Of a stretch of 64,000 nucleotides of DNA, positions 1 to 12,335 are shown piece after piece. Position 1 is the first letter of the stretch, and every line of letters starts with the position of its first letter. The stretch covers positions 2,108,001-2,172,000 of the forward strand of contig BSYQ01000014.1 in the NCBI GenBank assembly GCA_030272585.1, in the 5' to 3' direction. This stretch comes from Bryopsis sp. KO-2023 (Eukaryota > Chlorophyta > Ulvophyceae > Bryopsidales > Bryopsidaceae). The notes under the pieces are model-generated. The model was given only the letters and a program-made list of their open reading frames with translations. It ran no database searches and was not told the DNA's origin. The translations under genes and the position numbers were made by a program.

Positions 1-381
1 ACAGGTGCCGTCCACAAACCCCAGGCCTCCCTAGTCACTCTGGAGCAATCGGTCGCACCAAGCATGGAACCCCCAAAAGCAATGAAAGGCTACATGACTA
101 AAATCACAGCCAACATCGTGGCGAACATCGTGGAGGATTTGAAGGGGGAAATCCAGCGAATTCAGGATGGCAAGCCGATTCCGAAAGGCCAGATGAAAAA
201 ATTGCAGAAAGCTCAGAAGCTGAAGAAGAGTGAGCTTCCAGAGATTGTGAGGACGGTGGGGAGTATTGCTTTTGCACAGGCTGCCAGGATGCCTTGCAGA
301 AACGACCGGTTTGCTTCGATGAGTTTCAAACCCTGGTCGGCACCAGCCAGGGAAATCCCCTTTATCGAGGAAATAGAGTGA
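1..381 (+). CDS. C-terminal exon of an unidentified protein (5' truncated)
   Basis: The reading frame is open from base 1, so the window begins inside an exon. It stops at TGA 379-381 after the ending PFIEEIE. About 126 residues are visible. The segment is basic in the middle (repeated Lys around KGQMKKLQKAQKLKKSE) and mostly helical in appearance, with no membrane segment or recognised motif. An in-frame ATG at 64 could be an alternative start, but the open frame upstream makes a continuing exon more likely. I do not recognise the family. Confidence 0.5.
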   Translation, partial: TGAVHKPQASLVTLEQSVAPSMEPPKAMKGYMTKITANIVANIVEDLKGEIQRIQDGKPIPKGQMKKLQKAQKLKKSELPEIVRTVGSIAFAQAARMPCRNDRFASMSFKPWSAPAREIPFIEEIE

Positions 382-1405
382 AGGGGGGGAAGGGGCAGGT
401 CGAAAAGAAAAGAGAGAAAAAATGTTCTGACTATGGTCGTCTTTTTTTCCCCTTTTTTCTGGCTAAAATCGGAGGGGTATTTTTATGGATCGTAATTTAA
501 AGGAATTGCATTCCTGGCCGCGTAGTGATTTTTTCTTTCTTTCTGTTTTTTCAAAGCTTTTTATTTTTATCTTGTTTGGGGGAACCTCAAGATTCAGTGC
601 TTATGTCGGTGCGGCGAGACAATTTTTTCAGTTAATTTTCAGGAAATTGATATTTGTTTTTTTTCTTCTTCTTTTGCTTCTTTTATATTTGGATTTTTTT
701 AGTTGTTTTTCCTAGGTTACAGGGCTGGATGTTGGTTCAAAACAGGAAGAAACAAAGCTCAACTGTTTGAAATCTTGACATGGATTTTGTAACCTGAGGT
801 AGTACTTGATTTACAGTGTGTGAGGGGTGTGTTTTCTGAAAAATTATGAAGCTTTATGATTTCTGTTGCAACTTTTTTGTTTTTTGGTGAGTGCTGGGGA
901 CAGTGGCACTGTCCACTGAGAGACATGGCAAGTTTGTTTTAGAACCCCACCTGCCTCCCTACTTTCTAGAGTGGGCAAAACCTTTCTCAGAAGTGTCCCC
1001 CCCCCAAAAAAAAAATAAATCCATCATCAAACCCAATTCGGATGCAAACAGGTCTCGAGGATCTTCTGAATGTTCCAGCAAGAAGCACAATTGTGTGGGA
1101 GCTGGGAGAACTTCAAGGAAAAAGATTGAATGAGATTGACCATAAAAATTGCATGCATAAGATAACCAAAATGTTGATAAGAATGATACCAGTAATGGAA
1201 ACAATGTTGCCTGGGATTACCAAAAACTTCATGGACACCAGGGACATCGCAGTGTGTCCGACTGATGGATCTCCACTGACGTCCCAATTTAGACGATTCT
1301 GATCGCAGGGGCTTACTGGCTGGGTTGGTACTTTGCTCGTGACGTTCTGCATTTTCAACAGTCCAGCATTTTTTTCGTTTCTTCACCGAAAAACGCCGTG
1401 GTAGA
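382..1405. other. 3' UTR / intergenic region before the TRIC gene
   Basis: T-rich sequence downstream of the first gene, followed by mixed sequence up to the TRIC start. An 86-codon open frame at 1042-1302 has no recognisable domain and no good splice context, so it is not called. The last 100 bases probably hold the TRIC 5' UTR and promoter; no clear core element is visible. Confidence 0.4.
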
Positions 1406-3627
1406 ATGGTCGAACCGACGGGCTTGTTATTGGACCTTCATCATTTTTTTGGAGGATGGAGTTTCTGGGTGTGCTTTACGTTGCACTGCACGTTGGCGGC
1501 CACCTTCGCTCCCGACCTGAAAGACAAGTATCTGCTGCACTACTGGGTGAGTGGGGGCTTGTTCCCATCGATTGATGTCCTAGTTCAAAACTGATTGAAA
1601 GCAAACGCAGACCGAACAGATTTTCGTAAACGGTTTGAATGTCAGAACTCCCTTTTCTTGTACTGAACAGGCAACTTTTCTTGCCGGTTTTGGAGGGGGG
1701 TGCCTGTCGTCGCTGATGCTCATGGTGAGGGAACTGTGGATGTTTCACTTCAGCAGTAAACCAATCAATATATTGTATATATACAACACATCTATTTTTA
1801 TTGTATTTCATAGTCTCAGAAATATGATATGATATGGACACGATCAAAGAAATTTTCCAAAGGCACCCAAAAAAAAGAAAGAAAAAATTCCATCGAACAG
1901 TGGATTGGAAAAAGTCATCAAGTATGAGGTAATTTTCTGCATGCTTTTTTTTGTTCCAATTAGTTCACCCCCAGTTTTTTTCTTTTTTCCTTCTTTTTCT
2001 AGAGACCAGACATCGCACCGTTGCCACTGCTGGGGGATAATCTTGAGGGAGTAATCTGGACGATTACATGGTGAGGTCCCCCCCCCCCCTTTTCTTTCCA
2101 AGAAAATTATGTGAAAATTTCTGAAAAGCAAGAATTATCATCTGTGTGAATTACACACAGATGATATTGTGTTCACCCTGTGTCAAACTAAAAGAAATTT
2201 CTTCACCGTCGTTTTTTTCTTTTTTCTTTCTTGGTGTAGGTGGATAGTCAATTATTCTCCGTTCAATGTAGTAGAACGAATTGTGAAATTTCGTCCCGTC
2301 CTGGTGGGTAAGCTTTTTGTGTTGTTTTGCCTTCTTGCTCATTTCTTGATCGAATTTTTCATTTTTTTTCTTTTTCTTTCCTTCCCCTGATCGAATCCAT
2401 CCTGTTGGGCCGAGTGCTTTCTGCTTCCCCTTATTTTGTCTGAGCTCTTGTTTTTTTGTTTTCACTTTTCCGCATGACAGACTGTGGCATCCATGGGATC
2501 GTCCTTTTGCCGAGCAGGATTGATGGCAGCCAGGGTAATTTCTTGTCAAATATGCTGTTTTTAAATCATCATTTCACCTTTTTGACTGGATAGGACATTG
2601 AATTTTGCATCGATTGGTGGATATGCAGACCAAATTTAATTTGATTGCTGTCCCTAGAAGGAAATTTGAAAAGAAATAAAAATACAACGTTCGAAACACC
2701 ATTTTCTTCCCTTCGGACTGGCATTATCCTAGTGATTGATGCAGTCCCTGTAATTTTCGTTATTCTCAAGAATGCCGGGTTTTCAGGTGGATTTGGCTGT
2801 GAAATTATTCCCCAACATGCTGATACCCCCGGTTCTTTTGGGGACTGTGGGGGGATTTGCTGGCAAGGTGTTTTTGGACATTGTTCGGGGGGCGATGGGT
2901 CTCCAGCCAGGATTGAGCAGCCATGAAATGATCAATCCCGGTTTTATTTGGAGGTCGGCCTTGCTTGGTTCGATGGGATATTATGGAGCAGTGCACATCT
3001 GGGAGTTGGCCTCCCCAGCGGAGGGGCTGGCCCTTCTCAGAGCCGTGCTGGTAACCGATATTTGAAAAGAAACTAAAAATAGAAGAAAGAAAATCACTGA
3101 TTGTAATCTTTAGGATTTCTCCTCCCATTCATATATTATGTGGTAGACAAGATCTTCGTACAATGTTAATTTTTAGTCGAGCCGTACAATGTTTGTTTTT
3201 AGTCAAGCTTCGTATAATTTTGTTTTAGTCAAGTTTCATTGTGATGGAATTTTGTTTTGGTTGTAGATTGGTCATAGTATGTTGAGCCAAATATTTGGAA
3301 TGCCGTTGGATTTCACGAAGCCCATGGCGGCAATTGGACATACTTGCAGGTGAGCTATAATAAAAGAAAGTTATTATCCTGGACACAGCTTTGGGGGGGA
3401 GTTCCAAGAAGTACCTTTTTTTTTCTAAGAATGTGAGTGTTGAGATGCGCAAGATTTGCGAGAAAATGTGAAAGTTCTAAAAAGAAGTATTTTTTTCTTC
3501 TAGAGTAGGGCATTCTCTTACCCCTCATCTATTTTTTTTTCTTTTCTCATATTGTAGTAATGTTCCACGGCCCAACTTCATTCTTGCGAATGCTCCTTCA
3601 ACGTCCAACTCCAAGAAGAACCAATGA
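1406..3627 (+). CDS. TRIC-type (trimeric intracellular cation) channel
   Basis: Predicted small multi-pass membrane protein resembling TMEM38/TRIC potassium-permeable channels of internal Ca2+ stores. Exons by phase: 1406-1546, 1671-1724, 2003-2070, 2240-2303, 2481-2534, 2787-3050, 3267-3349, 3558-3627, giving 265 aa. The N-terminal hydrophobic segment (LHHFFGGWSFWVCFTLHC) and the hallmark-like stretch TITWWIVNYSPFNVVERI align with the W-x-x-x-x-x-CPxD region of animal TRICs. Later segments are Gly-rich and hydrophobic (LGTVGGFAGKVFLDIVRG). A phase-0 66-nt exon at 1863-1928 (Lys-rich, KKKKEKIPS) may also be used, giving 287 aa, nearer to the usual 290-300. The first exon starts at the only suitable ATG. 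TRIC is best known from animals and prokaryotes, so presence in a presumed green alga is notable. Family assignment is from memory of motifs, not a search. Confidence 0.72.
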
Positions 3628-6600
3628 GTTTTTGTAACACATGTTGAACGGAGGTAGTTTGATATTTTGAAGAATTAGGTAAAACCTGCTGCTACGTTTC
3701 ATGTCGAGATGTGTTGGTAAATGAAATGTAGTGAAGTTGATTCTATTGTTGGAAATAGAACTATGATTGTGTCCAAGAGTCCTTGGAGCTTGGATAATTC
3801 AATTATCGTAGGATAAATAACCCACCATATTTATTTGAATGCACCTTCATGTTGTCAATACCAAACAAAGCTTCCTTTATGGTGTTGCATGTCGATCAGC
3901 GATAAATGTAAGGACCACAAGTGCAAAATAATCGTAGTTCGAGGCTGTTGGTATTTGTGATACAACGTAACATTAATACTACGTAAGCAATACTGGGTAT
4001 TCGGGGTTGGAATACGTCCGGTTTGCCAACGGATGACTTGATGGTGTGGACACTCTCCTCTAGTATGAACGTAGTTTTAGTCTTGCTACGTTGTCCTACT
4101 ACAGACAAGAACAAATATTTAACAATATCACTTCAAGCTATACATAATGGGATTATAATTACCGTATGCCCTTGCATAATCTAACCGTGAAAGATGAATC
4201 AGTTTGGTCAATCGATAATAAATGATATATTCTAAATGAGTTAGATTGATAGCATGCCCGTTTCCCCCATCCATACAAGTTGGATAGGATCTTGGTCATT
4301 GGTATGATGTTCCAAGTCGTTGGGATTGCGAAACGAAAAAGACTTTGATAGTTTGTTGCGGTGGTGAAAAAGTTCTAATCGGGAACAACTAGGCTAGCTT
4401 TGGAGTCCAACTTCATGTTCCTTGTGTGCAAAAGATCGAGGTGTTTCTTGTCTCCATTTGGTTTGATCTAATCGTGTCGGACAGGTTGGCTTAGTAATCC
4501 TAGGAATCTAAGACAACCCATACAATGTGTCAATGAAATAAGGACCAACTAACTTGTCTAGCCTATCTATCTATCCTATCTTGTCCGGTACGGTCCACTC
4601 TTGGAACGATTGCCCATCTCAATAGGTAACATGCACCCCCCAAGCATGAAAACGACATGATCTACGCCTCTGCGAATTCTTCTTTCACCTCTTCCGTACA
4701 ATGTGACGTGGTCATGGATGACACGACTCGTCTTTGTGAGAGAATAAACAATAGATTATAACGTTCTTTGTCGATTCCATATAGTGCCAATGAGACCACT
4801 CTAACTCCTTCGTCAAAATCACTAAGTAATTGGTCTCATGACTAGTAAAACTACTCGAGCGTTACAGGTCACAAAGAGTCCCACTTGAGTCGCTCAACAA
4901 CCAAGACAGCTTGATGTGGCTTCGCCTGTTTCTTACGGCCCACTGAAACACTGCTCCTTAAGTTTAACTTTTCTCGACTTTTACTCTTCTTCATGCAACT
5001 TCAACTCTCTTTCATGGAGTTTAATATCCTCCTTACGTGGCTCTCTTCTATATTCAAGCATATCTTTGATTTGAACCCTTTTCACGCTTTCAATCTACCT
5101 TCTTCTCGTTTTTAAGTTGTTGATAATCTTCATTTGACCTTCTCAAGACCTTGATCTTCAAGTATGTTGCTCGACAATAATTCGCATGCAAATGCTTTGT
5201 AATACCCGGCTTGCTAGTCGTAGCATTCTCACATATATATGAGAGCAAATTGCCATAAAGGTGGTCCATATCGTTGTAAACCTTAGATACACATGATAAC
5301 ATTAAGGTTTGCTTTTTTTATGCTTATTCACAAAGGGATTTTTTCTCCTGTCATGTTGCACGCCATGAGCACAATCACTCAATCTTTAGCGATTTTCATT
5401 CCTTTAATTTCCTTTTTTAGTTCTTCTTGTACGCAATTAAGTTTGGTAGTGCCCCAAAGTAGAAAGTCGTTTAATCAACGTTGAAGACGTCTTTAGGTAT
5501 AATTCTTGAAACGTTCTTGCGTTATCGTGATTGTCCAGTTGTTTGCAGTTGTTTGCAGGGGTAACATTTGTATTGATGGCCTCCCCTTAGAGTTTGATGT
5601 GACACAACCCGTTTCGTTTTTTGCAACGTCTTCGCCACCCAATTGATATATCTCTTCAACGTCTTGATTGTTTCCGTGACGATCCTATTGTTTGTTGGTT
5701 TCTTGATCACGGAGATCATTCCAACACGCCCCTTGACACATCAAGTCGGTTCACATCCTCTTGCTTGTTGAGCAAATCTAGTTTCTCGCTGACAAACATG
5801 TACTTCCGAGCTCTTTTGTTAGTAATATGATTGCTCGTTTAGAGCCTTCGGCAATATTTTGAATATCATATTAAAAAACGTCTAAATATTCGTTATTTCG
5901 ACATCAATTCATATTCAAATTTTTTATTAGGGCACCGACCTTTTTTTAGGTTGTGAGGTCGAAAATTAAATTCTGGAGTTGGAAAACAATTTTCCCACTG
6001 AGAATGTGTGATTCCATGGTTCATTAAAGAATGAGTTGGGACGAGATTTCGTTGTATTATGAAAGCTAAGAACGACTGAAGTAAGAGAGTCGATGCAAGT
6101 AGTGCTGGTCGAGAAGGTTCAAACAGTTAACGACTTGTTGCACTTGAAAAGTTGCGTTGTGCTCGAAGAGCATCTCTTTTGTTTTCACACAACTTATGTG
6201 TACAAGTCTTACTTCCTTTTTTACTTCCGAAACGAAAGAGGCAAGCGACACTCCAAATACTATTGTTTTAGTGATCACATACCAATACGTCTTTGCAATG
6301 GCTTCATACTCATGAACGATGTATTACACGATATATTACCAATTTTTAAAAGCCATCGAAAACTGAGAACAACAATGGGTTATTATTAACGACACCGTTA
6401 ATAATGAAACCGTTCAACTACACATAACTCTGATCCGTACGTGTTCACGAAGAAATATTGTTCTCTTTGAATTGGAAGGACAAAGGATTACGTGATTCTA
6501 GGAGGGCTCTTAAGAAAATCGCATCATCCTAAAAATTGTCGAAAGTGGTCACACGAGAAATAATATACTTAAGTATGTTAACCGCTAAAGAAAAAAGTCA

Positions 6601-6691
6601 CCCTATCAGAACATTTCTAAAAACACGAAGTAAAAGTTGCAAAAAAATAGGTGGTGGTTTGCAACCTATGATTAAGCGCCTGTGGTACTCT
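3628..6691. other. Gene-poor stretch, about 3.1 kb
   Basis: No open frame here joins into a plausible protein on either strand, and no tRNA, rRNA or terminal repeat was recognised. Base composition is more even than in the flanking introns. It could be a decayed transposable element or plain intergenic DNA; I see nothing that decides. The 3' end of the minus-strand mTERF gene lies at its right edge. Confidence 0.4.
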
Positions 6692-7450
6692 CTAGTCAAA
6701 AGACTTTTTTCCTTTGCCATAGGTGTCCAGGACATAGGCTTCATCTCGGTCCCCCCTCGATTGAGAGGTCAAACTTTGTAGTTTCCATATCCACTGAGGG
6801 TTGCTCTCCAAAAGTTTGGCAGATTTTTTCCCCAAAAACAACCTTTCGAGCTCGCGCAGAGTATGGTCCAATAATTCGACGTTCAGAATTGATGGCTCCA
6901 CCTCCACGAGGTTTTCGAAGTTTTCCACCCCGCCCGCGTCAGCGAGAAGTTTCCGTGCGGTGTCTAAATCTTTTTGGACAATTTCTGAGTCTTGGCTCAG
7001 CAACGACGGTCGTTTCAAAACCAGGGCGGAAGCGTCAACGTTGGGCAACATTTCCTTCAGGCGAATCACTCGGCGGATCACGCTTTCAATGTCGAGCGCG
7101 AGTTTAACCTTTTCCACGGTTTTCAAGTGTCTCTCCCCAAAGTCTGGCAGGATCTCCTGAAGCTGTCGAACTCGGGATTTGACCTCGTCGATGGGAACAC
7201 CAGTCTCACGTGACACGAGTTCCACCGAGAGCTCAAGCTTCGCGTTGTCGTTCCATCCTATCGGTTCGGCGATTGTTTCCGGCGTCTGAAGAATTTCCCC
7301 GAGTTTGTTGGTGCGTCTTTCCAGCTTTTTGGTGTAATATTTCCCAACCGTCCAAGGCAGCCCCACTCCGTCATCCCCATCCGAACGACAGCGCACCCGG
7401 ACCAGCCGCGCCAAACCCCACGCACCGTGATATTTCGAAAGTGAAAGCAT
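6692..7450 (-). CDS. mTERF-domain protein, short form
   Basis: Single-exon frame of 252 aa from the first ATG (7448-7450). The frame is open further upstream but only with non-ATG codons. The N terminus (MLSLSKYHGAWGLARLVRVR) is rich in Arg, Ser and hydrophobics with few acids, as in organelle targeting peptides. The body shows repeated roughly 30-residue helical units with Leu and Pro at mTERF positions (SVIRRVIRLKEMLPNVDASA, then ALVLKRPSLLSQDSEIVQKD, ETVEPSILN-like, LLESNPQWIWKLQ). mTERF proteins bind organelle DNA or RNA and affect transcription, splicing or translation. It lies 205 bp from, and divergent to, a probable mitoribosomal protein gene, which suggests a mitochondrial role. A degenerate helical-repeat protein of another type is the alternative. 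Confidence 0.6.
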   Translation of the reverse strand: MLSLSKYHGAWGLARLVRVRCRSDGDDGVGLPWTVGKYYTKKLERRTNKLGEILQTPETIAEPIGWNDNAKLELSVELVSRETGVPIDEVKSRVRQLQEILPDFGERHLKTVEKVKLALDIESVIRRVIRLKEMLPNVDASALVLKRPSLLSQDSEIVQKDLDTARKLLADAGGVENFENLVEVEPSILNVELLDHTLRELERLFLGKKSAKLLESNPQWIWKLQSLTSQSRGDRDEAYVLDTYGKGKKSFD

Positions 7451-7655
7451 CCCCCCTAGATGCTGGATCGTTGAACAGTGCTTCTGGCCAAACTGGCCAA
7501 AACGCTGCGCTGGAGCTAGCTCCTTCAAGTAATTAGTAATTCGAGTCGATCCGTCGTACTGGTGACGCTGTGCCAGAAACCGTTTTTCTGACGTGTGGTG
7601 AGGACAGAAAGAAACACTCCAAGCGAACCCCTTTGCGGTTTCTGTCTTTGGAAAA
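7451..7655. promoter_or_regulatory. Shared divergent promoter, mTERF / mitoribosomal candidate
   Basis: Only 205 bp separates the two start codons, so both promoters must lie here or overlap the genes. It contains an inverted repeat GACAGAAA (7603-7610) and TTTCTGTC (7639-7646). No TATA box is evident. A similar divergent arrangement is seen at 27277-27677. Confidence 0.5.
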
Positions 7656-10600
7656 ATGGCGTCCCAAGGGCTACGTAGGTTTACCTCCGCTGCCCGTAAA
7701 TATGGAGCTTGCTCGGAAATCTTCGCCCAGCGGTTGCAAGGGATTTCGCTTCCGGGATCGGTGTCTTTTTCGCGAAACGTAGGGAGTTTTGTCGACCCTT
7801 GGTCCAGCGCCGACCCCAGTGTGGAGCCTCCAGATGAACAAACAACGCTCGATCACAACCGGCAGAAATTGTTCGGCGGAATGGAGGGGGATCCCAAAAA
7901 GGGGCTGGCGGACGACGTCCGTCGGCATCCCTTTGGGGGAATCATGGCTGGCTGCGTAGGGCACGACGAGGATAGGGGTATCACCTATTGGGAGTACGAT
8001 TTGATTGGTGGAGCGGTATACAACAACGGGCAAAACGCTCTACTGTCGAACGCGACCAAGAATGAGATCTATAAAAAGCACATGGACGACCCCGACAGGT
8101 GAAACCAAATTCTAGTGGGAAAAATATTGAATATGTTTATATGGACTTGCTAAGCACAAAACTGAGCATTGTTTATTTAATTTATTTTAGATTTATTTTG
8201 TTTTGGGGGGAAACCAGGGTGGCATCATTTGCATTGATATTTGTGTTCTGAAAAATATATATACTGGCTGGTACCAAAATGGATTGTACAGAAAATTCTT
8301 GTTTGGAAAAACGAAAATGATGGTGATGTTATTTTGGTTTTTTTTGCCCCAGAAGGGAAAAAAATAAGAAAAATAAGAAATTCAATAATTTGTCCGTGTG
8401 GCTGGGCGGCTCCAAAAATAGTTTCATGATGCCACGGACTCATCGTTCATTTTGTTGACCAGAAGAAAAAAACTACAGAAAGAGGAAAACGAACTAAGCA
8501 ATTAAGTTGTAAATTATGTGTGCGTTTTTCTGTGATTTTCACCCTTTTTAATTTTCTATTTCTGGAAGGTGGAGCATAGAGGCCTTGGCACTTCATTTTC
8601 GGATCCGGCAGCAGCGTGTGATGGCAATCATCGGCCTCAAGGTGAGATTTTTTTTTATTATTTTATATACATACATATATTTTTTTTTCGCTGAGATGCA
8701 ATGGTTGGGAGCTGCTTCACCGGGGCACATTGGTTTTCAATTGGCTGTGGTTATTCGCCAGCTTGAAAAGGGAATGCCCTTAAATAGGCAGCTGTCTATG
8801 CATGGTCCATCGTACCATGTGCCGGATTTACAGAAATGAAAAAAGAAGAAAAAAACCCATCAAGGCGGTTCTCCTTTCAATGAAAAGTTTTTGTTTTGTT
8901 TTTTCCGAGGGTAGAGCCGTTATATTCTTAGTTTTAGTTTTGTGTGCGTCTATATGAAAAATGACCCCTTGGAGTGTATTTCTCGTTTTTTTTTACTCTT
9001 ACAATGATTCTTGTCAAAAAGGATGTGACTCTAGGAATTGGAGTTCAAAGAATATGGGGATTTGAAGGAAGAAGATTTCAATAATTTATCTGAAGGTGAA
9101 AAACAATCTTTTTATTCTTAATGCTTCTAATTCCAGTCGATAATTCACTGTTCAATTCGGGGACATCCCATTTCTATTTCAGTGGTGGTGGGGGGTTTTT
9201 TCCCCTTCCGGGAAAAATATGTTTTCGTTGGAGTTCATAAAACACTGTTTTTCCCCTTCAGTCATCATTGTATACTTGTTTTTTTGTGTTTTTTTGGATG
9301 CAATTCTCTCCTTGAATCTGGATACACGATTTGACCCCCCTGCCCCCTGTTTATTTTTTTCTCCCCTGACAATTTTCTTCGTTTTTTTTTCGTTTTGAAA
9401 AAATTGAAAAGATGTTCAAAGTGCGATGGCCCCCTTCGGCGCTCGAGAAGACAGTGCTGGTAACAAGATCGAATTGACTGAAGCTCAAGAGAAAAAACGC
9501 TGGTCAAATTATTGCGACTGGCTGGAGACGGAGGTCTACGGAGCAACTGCAACAAGGGGCTCTGGTGAAAGGCATCATGTTTCCGTGCCAACGTACCCAA
9601 AATTTGAGGTGGGGATTATCTTAATTCTCAAAGTTTGCAGTGGAGTTTTGGTCTAGTCTGTTCTGTAGTCAACATATGGCGGTGCGAAACCTTAGGTTAC
9701 GCCCATTTCAATACTTTTTATAAGCTCCGAGGGTTATTTCGGAAGTAAAAAAAGGAGAGGGAGAACAGGGAATTGATATTCTCTAGGTTTGTTTTCTTTC
9801 AAGAATGAAAGGAAATGTTATGTGCTTTGTTATTCGATGGAGGATTTGCCTGTTTTGTTTCAAATGGGGACGCCTCTTTTTTTCTCCCCCGGTTTCTAGC
9901 TAGAATTTGTCCCCTTTCTGGTTTTATGTTACTCTCTTTCTTTTTTGTTATAATTTTCTATAATTCAATAATTAATTTTAATTTTAATTTTTTTTTGGGG
10001 GGGATCTGATGAGTTCGTTATCTGTGCGGCAGTTTCCATTGGAAAAATGGTGGACTTTGAAAAAACTAAAATTGAGTATATGAGTGCGTGTGGGTGTTGT
10101 GGTTTCTATTGCAATGTATTTTTTGTCGATTCATATCCCTGTTGTCTTAGGGTTTTGTTATTAATATTATCCTGTTTTGTTTTGTTTTTGGCCAGGAAAT
10201 TCCACTGGAAGATGCCAAGAAGTATGTGGGGGCAGAATGGGATGTGTCGAGAATCAATCGATTGTACACCCAAAAGGAAGACAGGCAAATGATCAAAGAA
10301 TTCAAGGAGAATTTTCTGCTGAACCTGGGAAAGGTAAAAATAAAAGGGCAGTTGCTGCCTTCCCCCTGACAATATCCATACACAATGCATCCTTCAATAA
10401 AGATAACCCTAAAAAGCTCAGCATATTGTTTTTTTCAGTTATCCTTTCTTTGCTTTTGGCTTCTTTTTTCTTTCGGGGTGGGAAAAGTGTTACTTTCAAC
10501 TCTTGCTTTTATTTTATTTCATTTTATTTGTTTATTTTATTTATTTTTTTTGGGGGGGAGTGGCACACTGATCGATGTTTTTTCTGCCTAGCCACCTGTG

Positions 10601-11050
10601 ACACCATGCATTGCGAAAAACACTACGCCTCAAAACTTGGTTCACACTGAAAAGTATACAACAATTTTTAATCACCCTTATTTTTCCCCCTCTCTGAGTT
10701 TTTTTTTTCTTCTTCTTTTTCCAAAACCCTAGATCGGAGTCTCCCTGCAGAGAACGAGCCGCAAGGGCTACACGAAATCCCCTCCGAAACGAGACATGGG
10801 TCTGACTGTGACTCCCTTGGGAAAAGATCACCAAGATCCCTACGTGGCTGAGCCAGATGGCACTCAGAGAGCCCTGAGTGAAGATGAATTGCTGAATTGG
10901 CAAAGAAAGAATCGATGGGCCGTGAGGAGAATGGTGCAACACCGAGTCAGAGAAAGGGAGGCCAGAGCAGACCAGAAATTGAATGAAGTTGAATCGCAAG
11001 TCGATGAGGTGGCAGCAGATGCTGAAACTCCAAATGATCATGAAAAGTAG
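7656..11050 (+). CDS. Bot1/EMRP-like (mS35-type) mitochondrial ribosomal protein candidate
   Basis: Six exons keep phase: 7656-8098, 8569-8641, 9035-9095, 9412-9608, 10196-10333, 10733-11050, giving 409 aa. The N terminus (MASQGLRRFTSAARKYG) looks like a mitochondrial presequence. The most telling part is WSIEALALHFRIRQQRVMAI followed by IGLK and an acidic helix (ELEFKEYGDLKEEDF). This resembles the Bot1p/eukaryotic mitochondrial regulator family, whose fungal members are small-subunit mitoribosomal proteins. An upstream ITYWEYDLIGGAVYN block fits as well. The C terminus is charged and helical (RKNRWAVRRMVQHRVRERE). The 61-nt exon 3 is needed to keep phase. Family name is a recollection of the pattern; a profile search for PF12298 would decide. 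Confidence 0.6.
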
Positions 11051-11410
11051 CGGGAGAAGTAGTAGGAGAATGTTTGAGCTCTTCTTTTTTTTTTCGTGTG
11101 CTTTTTCCTTAGGGGGGGGGGGGGGCTTGTTGAGGAACCCGTTGGGAATGCATATCACAGTACTTTTGAGGATGGGGCTGTGAGATGATGAGTGCCATGG
11201 ATGTGTGTTTGGTTTCTTGATGATTTGAAGCAAAAAAAGATATATCTGGAAAACAAAATCTGTCGTCATTGATAGAGATCATAATTAAGACTTTTTTGCC
11301 TTGTGGCTTTTGTTTACAACCCATGCTCGTCGGATCAAAATCTCGCTTGGTCGTTACGCGACCGACCAGCAACGTGAAACGAAAATCATCATCATCATTG
11401 TGGGACCCAA
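11051..11410. other. 3' UTR / intergenic
   Basis: Contains a G-run (11114-11126) and the shared 3' regions of the converging genes on either side. No coding potential supported. Confidence 0.4.
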
Positions 11411-12335
11411 TCACTTCCTGCCAGGGGGAGCCGTCAATTGCCTCCCGGTATTGTCAAGAAGATTCTCGACATATTTGGCGGATTTGGGCAGGCCTGTGTT
11501 GATGAGCAACTTCCTCACTGCGCACAAAAGAACCCCATCACTTCAGCACTTCTTGAACAAATGGTCAAAAGACACATCAGGCCCCAGCTCGATCACTTAC
11601 ACAGGCCAGTGGCCGCCCCAGCGTAGGTCCTGTGTGGTGCGACGTCGCTGCCTTCACCTGCGCACAACAGATTTATTTATCGTGATTCCCGCTCTTCGAG
11701 TCGTGACTGTGCATGTGAATTGTGGGCAATGAATCAATGATAGGAAGAAGAATGGCGTCCCCCCTTCTGGAATTTCTCTGCCGCAGTTGGCGAAGCCGTG
11801 ACTGTCAAAAGGAGCTTTTATGGCAACTAGGGGTACTTTTACGTTCACCACCAACACAGTACGCGGAACGGCAAATCAGAGAGAGAGAGAGACAGAGAGA
11901 GCTCAGGCCCGGGATTCCGACACTTCTTTTTGAACAGCAGCCTTCCAGCCTTCAGCGCCGGTTCACTAGCAAAGGGGCTGGTTCCGTCGTCTCACCAAGA
12001 ATCTCGCCCGAACGCGCGTCCAACGAGTGCGCTGCCACGACGAGAGAGATCATCAAAACTACCAGGAGCTTCGTCATTTTTGTTGTTATCGGAGTCTTAA
12101 CGAGTGGGCAGACTTACTTCTGGGAAGACGACAGAGAGCAAACAATAAGTACCACTGAAGCGCTTACTGTAAATGATACACGTAAATGTCACACGGTCTG
12201 ATACATGCCAGCAACCACCAGTTTGCACTTGGGCGCGCGAAAGAATGCAGCGTCGGGTGGCTAGGCGGCTTCATTACGATTCAGTCCCCACCCCGGCTGA
12301 CTGTGATAGAGGCGAAACCGTCCAAACTGGCTATG
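11405..12335 (-). repeat. Tandem segmental duplication, left unit
   Basis: Matches 13105-14145 in direct orientation and covers the whole peptide gene plus about 250 bp of upstream sequence. The part from exon 3 to exon 2 differs at only a few positions. Intron 1, the signal exon and the upstream region differ much more and carry a different length of GA repeat (11878-11891 here). Confidence 0.85.
11411..12077 (-). CDS. Secreted cationic peptide precursor, copy A
   Basis: Three exons on the minus strand: 12077-11996, 11657-11601, 11517-11411, giving 81 aa. Exon 1 encodes a clear signal peptide (MTKLLVVLMISLVVAAHS) and ends one base into a codon before GTGAGA. Exon 2 is a short Gly/Ala spacer (GEGSDVAPHRTYAGAATGL). 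Exon 3 encodes a 36-residue basic peptide starting LRKLLINTGLPKSAKYVENL and ending APPGRK. Both junctions are phase 1, the same architecture as the 23.1 and 30.0 kb genes. Near-identical copy B lies 1.7 kb to the right in the same orientation. The end GRK would fit C-terminal processing but this is inference. The family is not one I recognise; an antimicrobial or signalling peptide is possible. Confidence 0.6.

Noticed and set aside
3628..6691. Possible retrotransposon remnant
   Set aside because: Looked for reverse transcriptase or integrase motifs and terminal repeats on both strands; none could be supported.
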